DNA of 64,000 nucleotides from positions 62,001-126,000 of the forward strand of contig WHVD01000128.1 in NCBI GenBank assembly GCA_015178975.1, written 5' to 3'. The translations under genes and the position numbers were made by a program. The DNA is from Hysterangium stoloniferum. Lineage: Eukaryota; Basidiomycota; Agaricomycetes; Hysterangiales; Hysterangiaceae. Below are positions 9,815 through 21,750 of this stretch, one piece after another. The notes beneath the pieces were generated by a model that worked only from the letters and a program-made list of their open reading frames with translations, was not told the DNA's origin and ran no database searches. Positions within the stretch are counted from its first letter, which is position 1. Each line of letters begins with the position of its first letter.

Positions 9815-10624
9815 TGTTAGGGTATGTAGACAGCGAGTTTCTGGAGAAACCCATGGGATATCTGGTAGGACTTGGCTTCAGCTTATAGGCTGCACCCTCA
9901 CGAGATTGTGTCGTCCAATTTCAGACAGGTGGATGGGAATCCCAGGGAGTCCGGGCGGGGTTTGTGGGTCGGGGGGGTCGTAGGTCAGAGGTTGTGAGTT
10001 GAGATAGATAAGAGAGATAGATGCGCTGGAGCCTGTGGGCTCCGACTAGCATGAGCGGTGTGATTCAAGTAGGAGTTTAGAGTGGAAAATGTATTAGATT
10101 ACTGGGGGGAATCTAAGTTGATTTTCTGACTGGATTGTATGTACAACATCTGCCAGACTATATAGACCGTGGAATGAATGACATACCAAATCCAGTAATA
10201 ATGAAATGAAACTAGCAAAACATAAAACAGGAATAGTAAACACCAAATTTGGTGTTAGGAACGGGATGGAACAGAGTGGAGTCCGAATCGTAACAAATCA
10301 TAAACCATAATGGGAAACGGAGCGGGAGTGGAGTCTAAATCGTGACAGGTCATTTGACTGAAATGGAAATGGGGCTCTGTTAGAGGGATGATGGGTTTTC
10401 TGAATGGGGTCCGGTGACTGATGTGTGGGACGAGGTCAGACATAGACAGGGATGGAGTCCAGTGGGTATTCTGGTGACTGAAACACAATGTAACGAAGTC
10501 GAACATAAACAAGTCTGATGTACGGAGTCTGGCAGGAATTCCGGTAAACTGACAATTTGTGCATATAGGGTGCGGGTGCGTATAAGTTAGTGCCCAGAGT
10601 CTGGTGGGAATTCCGGTCATAACA
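9815..10624 (-). mobile_element. 5' LTR (LTR1) of element B
   Basis: On the minus strand it starts TGTTATGACCGG at 10624 and ends CCCTAACA at 9815, about 810 bp, with the AACACCAAATTTGGTGTT palindrome and TATA box. It lies inside the 5' end of a Tc1/mariner copy (10625-10880). GTCAT follows at 10625. Confidence 0.8.
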
Positions 10625-10880
10625 GTCATGTGATCTGGGCATAGAGATATGATCAATTTAAAACAGCAATACTATGGAAAGGGTTTTTTCACTTTTGAAC
10701 TGATGACTAGGATCTCAGTCAAATCATAAAATAATGGCCATTATTTGTTGGTACAAACAAATATATACATGTAAATAGTATTTCTGAGTTTAAAAAAGTT
10801 CCCACACTTCTTGATTCCTAACCACCATCATGGTCAGATCCCTCTTTCTTACTCAACAAAACACCATCCTGAGAACAAGG
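10625..10880 (+). mobile_element. 5' end of a Tc1/mariner element (type B)
   Basis: GTCATGTGATCTGGGC, AGATATGATCAATTTAAAAC and GGAAAGGGTTTTTTCAC match the terminal region of the element at 62731-64000. Further on, ATGGTCAGATCCCTC (MVRSL) matches the start of that transposase. Sequence after about 10880 is unrelated LTR material. Remnant only. Confidence 0.7.
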
Positions 10881-10884
10881 GGGG

Positions 10885-11000
10885 TCTGGTATGTCTGGGT
10901 GGGGTCCAGTGCATTGTTCATATGATACAGAGAGTTGGCATATATAGAATGGGGTCAAAGTCCTGGCAGGTTTTCCAGTCATAACAGTATCCTCCCTTTA
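10885..11000 (-). mobile_element. 3' LTR remnant and polypurine tract of element C
   Basis: On the minus strand TGTTATGACTGGAAAACC begins the LTR at 10985. It is preceded by the purine tract TTAAAGGGAGGATAC (10986-11000), as at 3177 and 6157. Only about 100 bp of LTR remains. Confidence 0.6.
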
Positions 11001-11217
11001 AGGCTGAAGTCCCATGGAGGCCTTAGAGACTTTGTCAGTTACACTTATGTATGTATTGTATGTATGTGTCAAGATGTCAGGTGATCTGGAAGGTAAGGTT
11101 CAAATGCAAGGAGCCCATATGAAAATTCAAAATATAAATTTTCTTCTTCTTTCATTCCCCCACATTGTCACTGTGAGACCAAAACCAATTCCATGAAAAC
11201 CAACCACTGGCTCATCC

Positions 11218-12117
11218 ATGGGCTCCACCTATCAGGCACCTCTCACAGCTGCTCAATTGCTTGAGCAACATCACCAGCATGAAGAGGCCAAGAAGAAGGC
11301 CAGGGAAGAAGAGGCTGAGTTGGAGAGGGAGTACCAGGCAGTGGTGGCCATGGAGCAAGAGGCAGAGGAGAAAAGGAAGAAAGATGAGGAGGTGGTGGCC
11401 CAAAAAGCAGAGGCAGAAAAGGAGGTGATATGAGTTGCTGTGGAGTGTGCCAAGGTGTCCATGGTGGCTGTGGGAAAAGTAAGTTATTTTATTTTATATT
11501 TGAAGTTTTATGCTGACTATTTCAATAGTGCAAAGTGGCTGAAGTTGAGTCAGAGTCTGAGGGAGCCCCCAAAAGGTAAGTGAGTAACCCATGGAAAACT
11601 CCCATGACTAATTTATGCTTGACAGAAGACTCAGAGGAATGGTCCAGCCTGCCTGGAGACCAAGAACAACCTGCAGTTCTCTGGTTGTAATGACCTGAAT
11701 ACTGAATGTTACAGGAAGTCTGGTTGGGGGCTTTGTGCACACTTGAAGGCCAAGTGTTCCCTTGTGCAAGATGCATCAGAGTTCAGGTCACAGGAATCAG
11801 GAAGTCATGCAGAGAAACCAGGAATCATTGAGGAGGTACTGGGACAGATTGCAATGGGCATCAAAGTCCAAAATGTCTTGTTGCAGGAGGGCAACAATGT
11901 CAGAAAGACACTGGTGGGCAGTTTTCAAGAGTTCTATGGACTCTTCCAGCAGTTCATGGAGAACTACAAGGGTTATGAATGGCCCGATGCCGTAGAGGCC
12001 AGTAGTTCTGAGGGGACTGAGGGTGCCATGGGGTCCATGGAGCTTAAAGAGCTTCATGAAGAGTTTTTTGAGGTTGGGAAAAAGAAACCTAGCCTACCTA
12101 TTGAAATAGAAGATTAG
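11218..12117 (+). other. Antisense ORF of element C (coiled coil plus eroded Cys cluster)
   Basis: The plus strand runs against the gypsy pol. The first part (11218-11433) is a Glu/Lys/Ala-rich coiled coil homologous to that at 6365-6641 (EEEAELEREYQAVVAMEQEAEEKRKKDEE). The last part (11743-12117) is homologous to 7451-7936 and ends in the same acidic way (EIED). GT...AG intron-like gaps lie near 11479-11526 and 11575-11623. Some cysteines of the Zn2Cys6 cluster are still visible around 11680-11765. Broken copy. Confidence 0.55.
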
Positions 12118-12299
12118 AATTAATATATTTCTTTTTTTTAATACTTTAATGAAAAGCATGAAAGATTAGGAATATCTGCAGGATATCCACCTAAGACAAA
12201 AAGAGACAAGTCAAAAATCTGTAAAAGCAAGAGAGACATAGGGTGACAAGGAAAAATGATATGAATCTGAGATATGTATGGCATCCACAGATAATGCAG

Positions 12300-13745
12300 T
12301 CAGAGACATAATAATGGTCCTGGTTTGACTGGGTAGGCTGTATAAAAATCAGTAATGATCTCCATGGCATTCCTGAGTTCCATGGCCAACATCCAAGAAG
12401 TTTCTTCATCTGTGCCTTCATAACCTGCCTCCTTGACCAAGTAGAGCAGTTTACAAGTGCATCAACAATTATCTATTTTTAAGTCTAGAATTTGTGAGAT
12501 TTCAAACTCAGGTTCTCCATCTATAATGAACAGAGGGGGCAGAGGTTGCACATGGTCTGGGATAGTGTTAGCAGTACATGGTTCTAACATAGAAACATGA
12601 AATACCAGGTGAACCACACACATGCTATCTGGAAGCTGCAGGGTCTATGATACAGAGCCAGCTTGTCCTATAATTTCAAATGGCCCTAAATACTCTTCAG
12701 CAAGTTTTTTAGAAGGATGGGTAGTCCAGAAGAATTGAGCTTCAACAAAAACATGGTTACCAATCTTAAGATTAGGTAATGGAATCCAGGTCTTGTCCAC
12801 TGAACATTGATATTGTTCTTGGGTGGATGTTATTGCTTTCCAGAGTTCTTGATGGAGTTCATTGAGGTCCATGACAAACTCTTGAGCATGGGCAGAGACC
12901 AAGTTCCATTCCAGGTGTACCATGATATTGGGATTATAACCCTTATTTGCAAAGAAGGGGGATACACCATTAGTGGCTGAGGGTGCATTGTTGTATGCAA
13001 ATTCTGCAAGGGGTAACAGGGATTTCCAGTTATCCTGTTAATAGTTACAATATACATGGAGGTATTATTCCAGTGTCTGATTGACATGCTCAGTGGTCCA
13101 TCACCTTCTGGGTGGTACAGTGTAACTTCATGTCCAAGGATTTTCTGAGGGATCTAAAGAAGTGAGATACTAACTCTGATCCTCGATCAGAAGTTATGTG
13201 GGATGGGACTCTGTGCCTGGAAAATATGTGGATAATGAAATGTTCTGCTAACTGCACAGACATAATGGTGTTATGTGTTGGGATGAAAATACATTGCTTG
13301 GAGAATCTGTCAACAATGACTAGAATGGTGGAATAGCCTTCAGAGTCCAGTAGGTGTTCAATGATATCCATAGAGATGGAATTCCACAGGTACTCTGGTA
13401 CTGGGACTTGTTTCAGAAGGCTGTATGGCTTGTGATGCTGTGTTTTGGAGTGTAAACAAGTAATGCAAGATTTACAATAGTGCTTAATGAAATCTTGGAG
13501 TCCAGGCCAAGTATATTCTCTTCTTTTCATTGATAGAGTCTTGTTGAGCCCAAAATGTCCTGAGAGTGGGTGATCATGTGTGTACTGGGTAATTCTGAGA
13601 CAGAGGCCATCAGAGTCCAGTACATAGATATATGATTGTCAAGTCTAATGAAACCATGCTGGTCTAGAGACCGCTGGGGTTGACTGGGATCCATGGGGTT
13701 GTCAAGATGTGCCTTGGTTACCAGGTCTAGTGGAATTGCCAATAG
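12300..13745 (-). pseudogene. Gypsy integrase and chromodomain (element C)
   Basis: Minus strand. The zinc-binding domain (CKSCITCLHSKTQ) is followed by an integrase core (PVPEYLWNSISMDIIEHL, LVIVDRFSKQCIFIPT, ITSDRGSEL) and a C-terminal barrel (WIPLPNLKIGNHVFV, KKLAEEYLGPFEI). The chromodomain tail is near 12300-12460 (YLVKEAGYEGTDEETSWML). The chromodomain places the element among the chromoviruses. Broken. Confidence 0.8.
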
Positions 13746-14200
13746 AATATCTTAATGTAATTTCTCAATATCTATAATGATAATTCCACACCTGCCTGGA
13801 TGAATAAGGTAAGTAGTCTGGACTGATGTGGTAAGTTGTGAATTCATGAATATTGGTTTCAAGTTATGTGAGTTTACTGTGGCATAATTGTTACTCCCCT
13901 CTTTGGGATAGACATCCCATTGTCTAGTCAAAGTGTCAGGTTTTCTCCCAAGGTAGCCAGGTCAAACGTGGATGATCATATTAAAGGCAGATAGATATTC
14001 AGACCACCATGCTTGCTGGTAGGTCAAAGGTTTCATGGTCGAAAAATATTCCAGGTTTTTGTGATCTGTTACAATATCAACTGGAATTTCTGTGCCCTCC
14101 AAATAGTGTCTCCACACTTTGAAGGCTTCAAAAATCATGAGAAGTTCTTGTCATGGATGTTGTAATTGAGCTCTGGTCTGGTAAAAATCTGGGAGAGAAA

Positions 14201-14759
14201 GGAGGATAGTCATAATTCATTGAATATACAAAATTTTATGAAAACTCCTCATATTTTTAAGTGAGACTACTTCCGCTGGCTATGACTACATGTTTTAGGG
14301 GTTTATATTTAATTACCTGAAATTTCATCTTTAAAATATGCATGGCCTTTTAAAATACACACAAATGACATAGTTACACAAAATTATTTGGGTTAACCTA
14401 GATTATTTGGGTTAACCTAGATTATTTGGGTTATGACTTAATCTTTGGGCTATGATGTATTCTCTTGTATACAAGCAAACTTTCAAATATATTTCATATA
14501 ATTTAAATTTAGTTGGTTTAGAGAGTCAACCAGAACTATCTGGGGTACCAATCTCCATTGTGCAATTTATTCCAAAAGAATAATCTACAGATGATTGTTT
14601 GACTAAATTTTGTCAGATATAGGATAAATATTAATATTTTTGCATTCTTCAGAGTGATACCTAATCAACTGAATTTGATTAAATATTAATTTACAAAAAA
14701 CAATATAAATATATATATTTTAGTGGATGAATAACTTTTAAAGTTTTGGGTTATCCTCC
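14201..14759. mobile_element. MITE-like insertion with GGAGGATA ends
   Basis: A 559-bp AT-rich, non-coding block starts GGAGGATAGTCATAA and ends TTATCCTCC, giving an 8-bp inverted repeat. It interrupts the RNase H region of element C. Part of a second copy in reverse orientation is at about 28235-28422, ending at the same GGAGGAT tip. Inside are three near-perfect copies of ATTATTTGGGTTAACCTAG (14384-14435). A 3-bp AAA may be the target duplication. Confidence 0.55.
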
Positions 14760-15853
14760 AAAAGTGACAGGGTGAATATCTCCATTGGAGTCCTGGATTG
14801 ACAAAATGGCTCCTAACACATAGTCTGAGGCATCTGTTTCAACAATGAGTGGGAGGCCTGGCTTCCAGTGCAAAATAATGGGAGCTGAAGAAAAAGAATC
14901 TTTTAAAAGATTAAAAGCAGTATGACACTTATCATTGAAATTCCACAGAGCATCCTTACAAGTAAGACAAGTAAGGGGGACTGTGATCTCAGAATATTCA
15001 TGGATAAACTGCCAGTAAAAATTGGCAAATCCGAGGAAAGATTGGATATCTTTAACGTTTTGGGGTTCAGGCCAATCTTTGATGACTTGTACTTTGGCCT
15101 TGTCCATCTGGAGTCTATTGGGTCCCATAATAAAACCCAAATATTCCACAGAGTCGTGTCAAAAGTACATTTTTTACTGTTTGTGAATAGACCATGTTGT
15201 CAGCATCTCTGGAGAACCTCATGGACCTGTTCATTATGTGCCACAAGATCCTTGGAGTAGATAAGAATGACATCCAAATAAACAATGACACATGCATCAA
15301 GCATGTCAGAGAAAATATTGTTAATAAAACATTGAAAAACAGATGGAGTGTTGGTTAGCCTGAAGGGCATCACCAACCATTCAAAAGCTCTGTAACAGGT
15401 CTGGAAAGTGGTTTTCCACTCGTCTCCCTCAGCATTCCAGACCAAGTGGTAGGCATGTTTGAGGTCTATCTTGGTATAGATCTGGGCATTCTGTGGAGCA
15501 TTGAGTAGGTTGGAAATAAGCAGGAGCAGATACTTGTCTTTCCATGTGACAGCATTGAGTCCACAGAAGTCAATGTACAGTGTAAGGGATCCATTCTTTT
15601 TTCTGACAAAAAGAATGGGTGCTCCAAAAGAAGACTTTGATGGCCAGATAAAACCTATGGACAAGTGTTCATCCAAGAAATCCTGTATGGCAGAGAGTTC
15701 CATGGAGGACAGTGGGTAAATATGTCCAAGGGGTGCCCAGCCCCCATCTTCAAGATCAATTTTTAAGTTGTACTGTCTGTGGGGGAGAAACTGGTCAGCT
15801 TTTTTCATACTAAAAACATCTGTGAAGTCATAATATTTCTCCAGGACTGTCAC
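14760..15853 (-). pseudogene. Gypsy reverse transcriptase and RNase H start (element C)
   Basis: Minus strand. Motifs include FGAPILFVRKKNGSL, YIDFCGLNAVT, IYTKIDLKHAYH, VMPFRLTNTPSVFQ and the region around the catalytic motif (VIVYLDVILIYSKD). These are followed by VEYLGFIMGPNRLQMDKAKV and ETDASDYVLGAIL at the start of RNase H. Family assignment to Ty3/gypsy is secure. Broken. Confidence 0.85.
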
Positions 15854-16223
15854 AAATGTACAAGCTCAACTTTTGATAATATTCAATTTAACTTTCTTCA
15901 ACATTCCTTCGACATTCCTTTGACTTTCCGACTCAATTTCTGACTCAACTTCCAATTCAACTATTCTTCAACAATATCTTCAACTTGTCTCAGTTTGATG
16001 TCATTGATGATTTCACTTTGATATCATATTATCATCATAGGTAAATGATACAGTATATAGTATATAAGGGCAATGATAGGAACAAAGGAAGTCAGTCAGA
16101 AAACCTGTATCTTAATCTGTATTATTACTATTATATTAATATATTTGACTTCTATCTAATATTTCTTCAACATAATTATTCATGAGCCTCTGTGTCCTAT
16201 ATTTGCCTCACATTTTATCAACA
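15848..16223 (-). mobile_element. Probable solo LTR (LTR6) in element C
   Basis: On the minus strand the block starts TGTTGATAAAATG and ends TTTGTGACA (TG...CA), 376 bp, and interrupts pol between protease and reverse transcriptase. Flanks (AGGAC and GGATG) do not form a clean duplication, so the exact ends are uncertain. Confidence 0.5.
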
Positions 16224-16699
16224 GGATGAATTAATACTTCATCAAATAAGGTATCTGTATTTGATATTGTTGAATGTTCTTCAATTGTTTATTTGCCTTT
16301 ATTGAGTAAAATTTGATTCGTGACAAGGACACCTTCTAGGTCAGTGATGTGCTTGGAATCCAGAGTCACAAAACATCTGGTTGCTTCATCAACTTTCAAA
16401 TTGATTGTGAACACCTGGGATCTGTCCAATTTTGTAGCCCTAATAAAAGCTGCTGCATTAATGAGGGAAATGTATGGGATTACTGTGGGTTCTGGTGAAG
16501 CCAAAGATGCCATAGGGAAATATCCAGGGCCAATACAGTTATATTGGGTGCTGCAGGCATCTGGAAAGTAATACTGCCTGATACCCAGTCAATCAACAGA
16601 TTGTGTCAGGTAAGCCAGTTATGTCCTAGGATGACTGAGTAACTTGATTCCAACTGCATCACATAGAAAGTGACTGTCTGTAATCTGATAGGTAGGTTG
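16224..16699 (-). pseudogene. Gypsy protease-to-RT linker region (element C)
   Basis: A minus-strand open stretch (16289-16513) reads VIPYISLINAAAFIRATKLDRSQVF, typical of the region between protease and reverse transcriptase in basidiomycete gypsy elements. Fossil. Confidence 0.6.
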
Positions 16700-17490
16700 T
16701 GTTAAGAACAGAAAACTGACTGATGTCGGTAGACTGACGGGGACTGAATGGAAGGACCTGGCTTCAGCTTATGTGCTGCGCCCTTGCAAGTTACCATCAG
16801 GTGTCCTTAAATTTCAGGTGGGTGGAAACTAGTCCTGTGGAGTAAACCTCTTGGTAAACTACCGATCAGAAACCGAAGGATAAGTCGAGGGTTGGGTCAG
16901 AGAGTCAGAGACTGAGAGTTGGAGATTAGAGGTTGAAGTCGTAAATGTAGGTTGAATCGTAAATTGGATGGAGTCGGAATGTGGTGGTCATGAATAGATA
17001 ATGGAGTCAGAGATTAGAGGGGTATCTAAGTCGATATTCTGATTGTCTAGTAGTTACATTACAGTGGGTCTATATACAAGTTATTGGTGTCTAGAAACTA
17101 CTAACTAAAGGAAGAGTAGAAACACTATTTGACAAATAGACTTGACTAGAAACTGGAAGGTTACAATAAGATGAGAAGCCATGATTTAGTTGAGAGCGGG
17201 ATTACGAGAAAAGGGAATAGTCCACAGGCTACCAGTAATACAGGCATATGTGAAACATAAAGTAAAATGGATCATCATAATGAAAGGAAATGTATCAAAG
17301 CATAACCAGATGGTATGAGTATATTTTGACAGGGGTGTAAACAGGGTTTGATCGCCATGAAGGTATACATCAGTGTTGGTGTTCTGACAGTTTCCGAAAT
17401 GATGACTTGATCAATAACTTGGAATGTCGATAGATGGTAGTATTCTCGGGGACTGTTGGGTTGCGACATGGTTATGACACAGTTGTAACA
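16700..17490 (-). mobile_element. Solo LTR (LTR4 family) with GGTTG target duplication
   Basis: On the minus strand it starts TGTTACAACTGTGTC at 17490 and ends GTTCTTAACA at 16700, 791 bp. GGTTG flanks it at 16695-16699 and 17491-17495. A partial copy in the opposite direction lies at 4611-4934. Inserted in the protease region of element C. Confidence 0.85.
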
Positions 17491-17495
17491 GGTTG

Positions 17496-18534
17496 CAAGC
17501 TTGGGTGATAACTGAATTACTTGTACCATCAAAAAGTTGGAGTCCAACCAGGTTTATTGAATAGGTTGACAACAGATTCTTTCAGGTGAATTCAATATCT
17601 ACAAAGCAATGGGTTGAGCTGGAATCCAGAATCACAGAAAAAATGGAGTGCAGGATCATATCACAAGTAAATTTTACAAATAATGACTCAGAATTCAAAA
17701 GAGCAGATGCATTCCCCTGACACAGCACTTTCTCCCACACTATCCCCCTGCCTCCAGAGCTGGGACCCACAAACAAATCATCAGTGACTTTTATGGCACC
17801 ACACTAACTTGCACTACATAGACTGCAGCTCCAGCTCACAGCAGGCGGAAGATCTTGTTGACACAGGAATTTGAGAAGATACACAAAGAATTCTTCTGGG
17901 TTTTGCTCTTTCATCATCAAGAATTCCTTGCATCCTTTCCAATGTGAGACTTGAACAGGTTACTGCCTTATTGGAATACGAGCATTGGCATCAAGGAGGG
18001 GTGAATGAGGGGATCAGCTGTTAAATATTTTAGTTTAGAATTATAATTGACATCCCAAGATGGGTGAACTCAAGAATGCATGCAGAGTTAACACAACCCT
18101 CAACCCACACAGAGTCCAGAGGGTTGCTTACTCTTTTTATGGATTGGAAGCTGGTTTCTCCTTCAATGGGACACTGTGGAGGAAGTATTGGGTGCATGAC
18201 CCTTGGCAGAGTTAGCTTTCACTATCAGGCATTCCAGGACATGATGACTGGGTTTTCCACACACACAACACAGAGATTGTTGTTCATATGATGCTGTCCA
18301 TATGATGCTGTCTTTCTTGTGGGGTCAATTTGCCATTGGGTCCAAGTTTGCCTGTAAGATCGGGCTTCCAGTGGCTTTTACAGATTGCTGACCTTTGTTG
18401 GTATTACCAGAGTTGTTGTTGTTGGAAGATTTCTTGTCATTCTTCTGGTCAGATTGCATGGAGTTTGAGTTACTGGTAGATGGGTTGTTGTTGTTGGTTT
18501 TGTTTGCTGTGGACTTGTTGGATTTGTCCATCGG
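17496..18534 (-). pseudogene. Gypsy gag and protease remains (element C)
   Basis: Minus strand. Protease-like THCFVD near 17590-17640, then an Asn-rich gag linker at 18325-18531 (NNNNPSTSNSN) like that of element B. About 345 bp at roughly 17713-18057 has no counterpart in element B and is not recognised. Gag is cut at 18535 by the plus-strand gypsy element. Broken. Confidence 0.65.
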
Positions 18535-19161
18535 TGTAAGAGGTACCCTTCATAATGGGAATGTGACTACTTTATCAGACTATATTCTGCATATTTTTCC
18601 TTATTCTTTACTATTTTTAAAACCCACATTTACATTAGTTCAAAGATCTATGTACACCTGTGGGTATATAGACCTTATAGCACTTATGCTCACTTACTGT
18701 ATACTTATTTACATTAGTGGGTGCAACAAGAAACTCAGAGACTTTTTACCCTGTAACCACAACTTGCCCAGACACCCCTTTTATTGTCCTGCAAGTTGTT
18801 ATTGGGGTATCATCTCAGCCATCTCAAATGGCTTTCAACTCAAACTTGCTACAACTGTCTGGCTTCAAACTGCATAGTTGAAGCTCAAGCTATCATTGGC
18901 GTCTACTTGCATCTCACACTACTTGTATCATACTCTATCCTCATAACTCCTTACTTCATTAACTCGCATTTAGAATTGTACTGTAAGGTCGATCCTATTC
19001 TCCCTTAGTTGTCTTAGTTATCCTATGGCTACTTAAGTCAACTAACATTATTCTACTATGTACATATATTGTACTTCAATAGTCAATATATTTTCATGTC
19101 ATACCTAGACAGTTGATATTCTTTGTATATAGAGTGGTCAGAACTTCCATGACTCTTCACA
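18535..19161 (+). mobile_element. 5' LTR (LTR2 family) of gypsy III
   Basis: It starts TGTAAGAGG and ends CTCTTCACA, 627 bp, and is homologous to the solo LTR at 6642-7258. TATATAGAG near its 3' end may be the promoter. ATCGG precedes it, but the partner flank is lost. Confidence 0.8.
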
Positions 19162-19162
19162 G

Positions 19163-19181
19163 TGGTGATCGAGGCTGGACC
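19163..19181 (+). promoter_or_regulatory. Primer binding site
   Basis: TGGTGATCGAGGCTGGACC follows one base after the LTR. It starts TGG, complementary to a tRNA CCA end, and its reverse complement looks like a tRNA acceptor arm ending TCACCA. The tRNA was not identified. Confidence 0.6.
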
Positions 19182-19194
19182 ATTCTTTTCCTAT

Positions 19195-21750
19195 GAAGAA
19201 AATGTTTATTAAAAGAAAGGAAAAATATACATCTACTTCTAGGTACATGAAATGACCATGGGCAAAGAACAGGTCCCAACATCTTCATCAGCACTGAGCA
19301 GTTCTCTCCCATGATGAAGACCTGCTAACCTTGAACTGCCTGGCAATGTCACAGTGAGAAAATCCTCATTAACTCTACAAAAACAAGCATCCATTGCAGG
19401 TTCACCCCAAACTGAAGCTGAACCACCAATGAGTGCCTCCCCAGGTCAAAGAGGACAATATGCCAGAATGGAACAACTGAAAACACCAGGAGGGAACAAC
19501 CCATTCATCAAATTCAATGAGGGTCTTTTGGAATACCTGCCATACCAGGTAATGCTTCAATGTGCATATCAGGGATAGCTAGTCTATGATGAACCTGTAA
19601 ATGACAAATGGAACATGTATTATTCCTCTTAAATCTCTGAAGAGGAAATTTTAGCTGTTGCACAAGACTACAGGACAAGATATCCAGACATACCTGCAAC
19701 AATAGCAGTCTGGCTGAGTAGGTATCATGGAATTATCACCACACAAAACCTCTTCATGCAGTCAGGAACCTTGGATGACTTCACTAAATCAATCCCTGAA
19801 TGGTCTGATGAGCCTACAATTCTGCTGGAAAGGGAGAGGAGAGTGATCAAGAAGGACCTGTTCATGCAATTAGTTGAATTATTGAGCATACATGATGACA
19901 CAATATAGATCTTACATGTGTTGATTGGATATAACTATGCCATCCCAAAGGTCGATTACCACTACCTGTATATCCGAACATTAGAGCATTCCCTCTATGA
20001 AAGGTTGTCCAACATACCCTTTGCATACTTCGGCCTGAGGTCAGACTGTCACACAATTGAGAGAAATGTGAAAGGATGATGATGGAATTGCTCCACTTCT
20101 ACAAGAGGATGACACAAGTACCCTCATCTCTGGCCTTGATGACTGAGTTCTTCATTTGAAGGCTCAGAGGATCCCCTGACACCTGTTTCCTCCATTCACT
20201 CAATCACCCATTAATCTTAGAGGACTTCCCACTGGACATGAGAATCAAAGTGGAGGACCATTTACAGGGAAAGGACATTCATATCAGTGTTCCCTTCCAT
20301 CAACCACAGCCATGTCACCTTTTCAGCATGGCCAAACTGGAGGAGGAAGCTTCAAGGGAAAGACAAGTAACCTTTGACACTCTGAACCCTTTCAATGACT
20401 CCCATCAGATTCTGGACAGACTGATTTCCAATAGAGGTTGACTGTCCTTTTCAACTGCATTTGTTGAAGGAATAGTGGGTCAATTTTTTGGTTGAGGATT
20501 GCTGAACCCAGACGAGAGTTGCCATCCCTTGCCCATAAGGATGAACCCTTTCCTTCCCCCAGGAGGAGAACTGAGCACCTCATCTGGAAGCTCAGATGGT
20601 TTTGATGGTAATAAAAACCAGGGACATGGGAGGCAGAATCCTAGAACCTCCAGACTTCCAAGTTTGTCTTGGGGCTGGCACTAAGAGCAATGAGTTACCT
20701 AAGGATAAGGTGCTCACTCTTAACACTAACAACATCAGGATCAAATGGTCACACCTCCCTGAATATGTATGATGGAAGTCATTCCAAAGCATTAGAATAT
20801 ATCCTGCATATTATGAGTCTTTCAGAAATATCAGAATCAATGAGCTTGCTTCTAGGGGTCACTCTTCCCAGATGACTCATGGGCAGTACTCAGACTTGGT
20901 AGAGTACTTTGGACCATAAGTATCATACTGAATTTAGTTGATCTCACAGGTCCTTCCTCTGGGGTATCATTGAAGGTCTGCTTGGAACTAGATGGCATGA
21001 ATCTCTGGTCTTGGAATGGGAAGAAATGAGGTTTCATCAGCCCCATCACAATTGCAAAACTCCAGTACAGTACATCCAGCAAAGAATTAAACTGTATTGT
21101 TTCCTGTATGGGTTTCATCAAGACTGAAAGGAAGAAATGCATCATTTGATTCTTACTCTACCCATGGAATGACTTTACCTGCTGCAAGGCCAACCCATTG
21201 ACAATATCATGGGACTGCAAAGCTATGCCAACAATCTACAGGACACTCTGATCAATGCTTGGAACCAGATGCACCAAGAACACTATCAATTTCAAAAACA
21301 CAGAGTAATAGTTGCGGAATGAGAGGAATCAGGTTTCAAAACTGAAGAGGAGTCCTCAACTAGGGATGAACTAGCCACTCGTAGCCATATTCTCATCAGT
21401 GAGACTGGAGACAGAAACACTACAAGGAAGCCAAACCCAGCACAAGGCAAACAGCACAGGAAATTCTTCTTTAAAAGGAGTGACAAGAAAAGCATCACTA
21501 AGCCTTCTAAGGAGTGTTGGATTTGTGGGAGCTTGGAGCACTCTAAGATTGACTGCCCCCACATGGGCAGAATGTCTCACTACATTTCAATCAACAAATG
21601 CTCTGCACAGAACCCAGTTGAGGAAGTAGAAGATCAGAGGTTATATGAAATGGTCTATGGATTAAGCACACAAGGACAAGTAATTAACATTGATAACAAA
21701 TCAATTCTTAGTTCTGCTTATTCCCCTCAATTATAGGACAATGTCATCTT
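19195..21750 (+). pseudogene. Gypsy III gag
   Basis: Plus strand between the primer site and pol. A CCHC zinc knuckle CWICGSLEHSKIDC lies at about 21517-21558, preceded by a basic stretch (KPNPAQGKQHRKFFFKRSDKK). The remainder is recognisable only by position. Broken. Confidence 0.6.

Larger units (their letters stand above)
5994..10624 (-). mobile_element. Ty3/gypsy element B, polymerase-less fossil
   Basis: Minus-strand element with a complete 5' LTR (9815-10624), gag (about 8402-9796), the start of an aspartic protease (8185-8427), an antisense ORF pair (6365-6641 and 7293-7936), a polypurine tract (6157-6170) and a shortened 3' LTR (5994-6156). Reverse transcriptase, RNase H and integrase are absent, so it is a non-autonomous or eroded copy of the element C family. 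It carries a later solo LTR of another family (6642-7258). Broken, with several lesions. Confidence 0.8.
10881..18534 (-). mobile_element. Ty3/gypsy element C (chromovirus), large fossil
   Basis: Minus strand, from gag near 18534 down through protease, reverse transcriptase/RNase H (14760-15853), integrase and chromodomain (about 12300-13745), an antisense ORF (11218-12117), a polypurine-like tract near 10987-11000 and a remnant of the 3' LTR. The upstream end of gag is cut by the insertion of another gypsy element at 18535. Within it lie a MITE-like element (14201-14759), a probable solo LTR (15848-16223) and a solo LTR4 (16700-17490). Broken, with many lesions; older than all these insertions. 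Confidence 0.8.

Noticed and set aside
15848-16223. A target duplication around the probable LTR6
   Set aside because: AGGAC and GGATG resemble each other but do not align as a 5-bp repeat; reported without a duplication.
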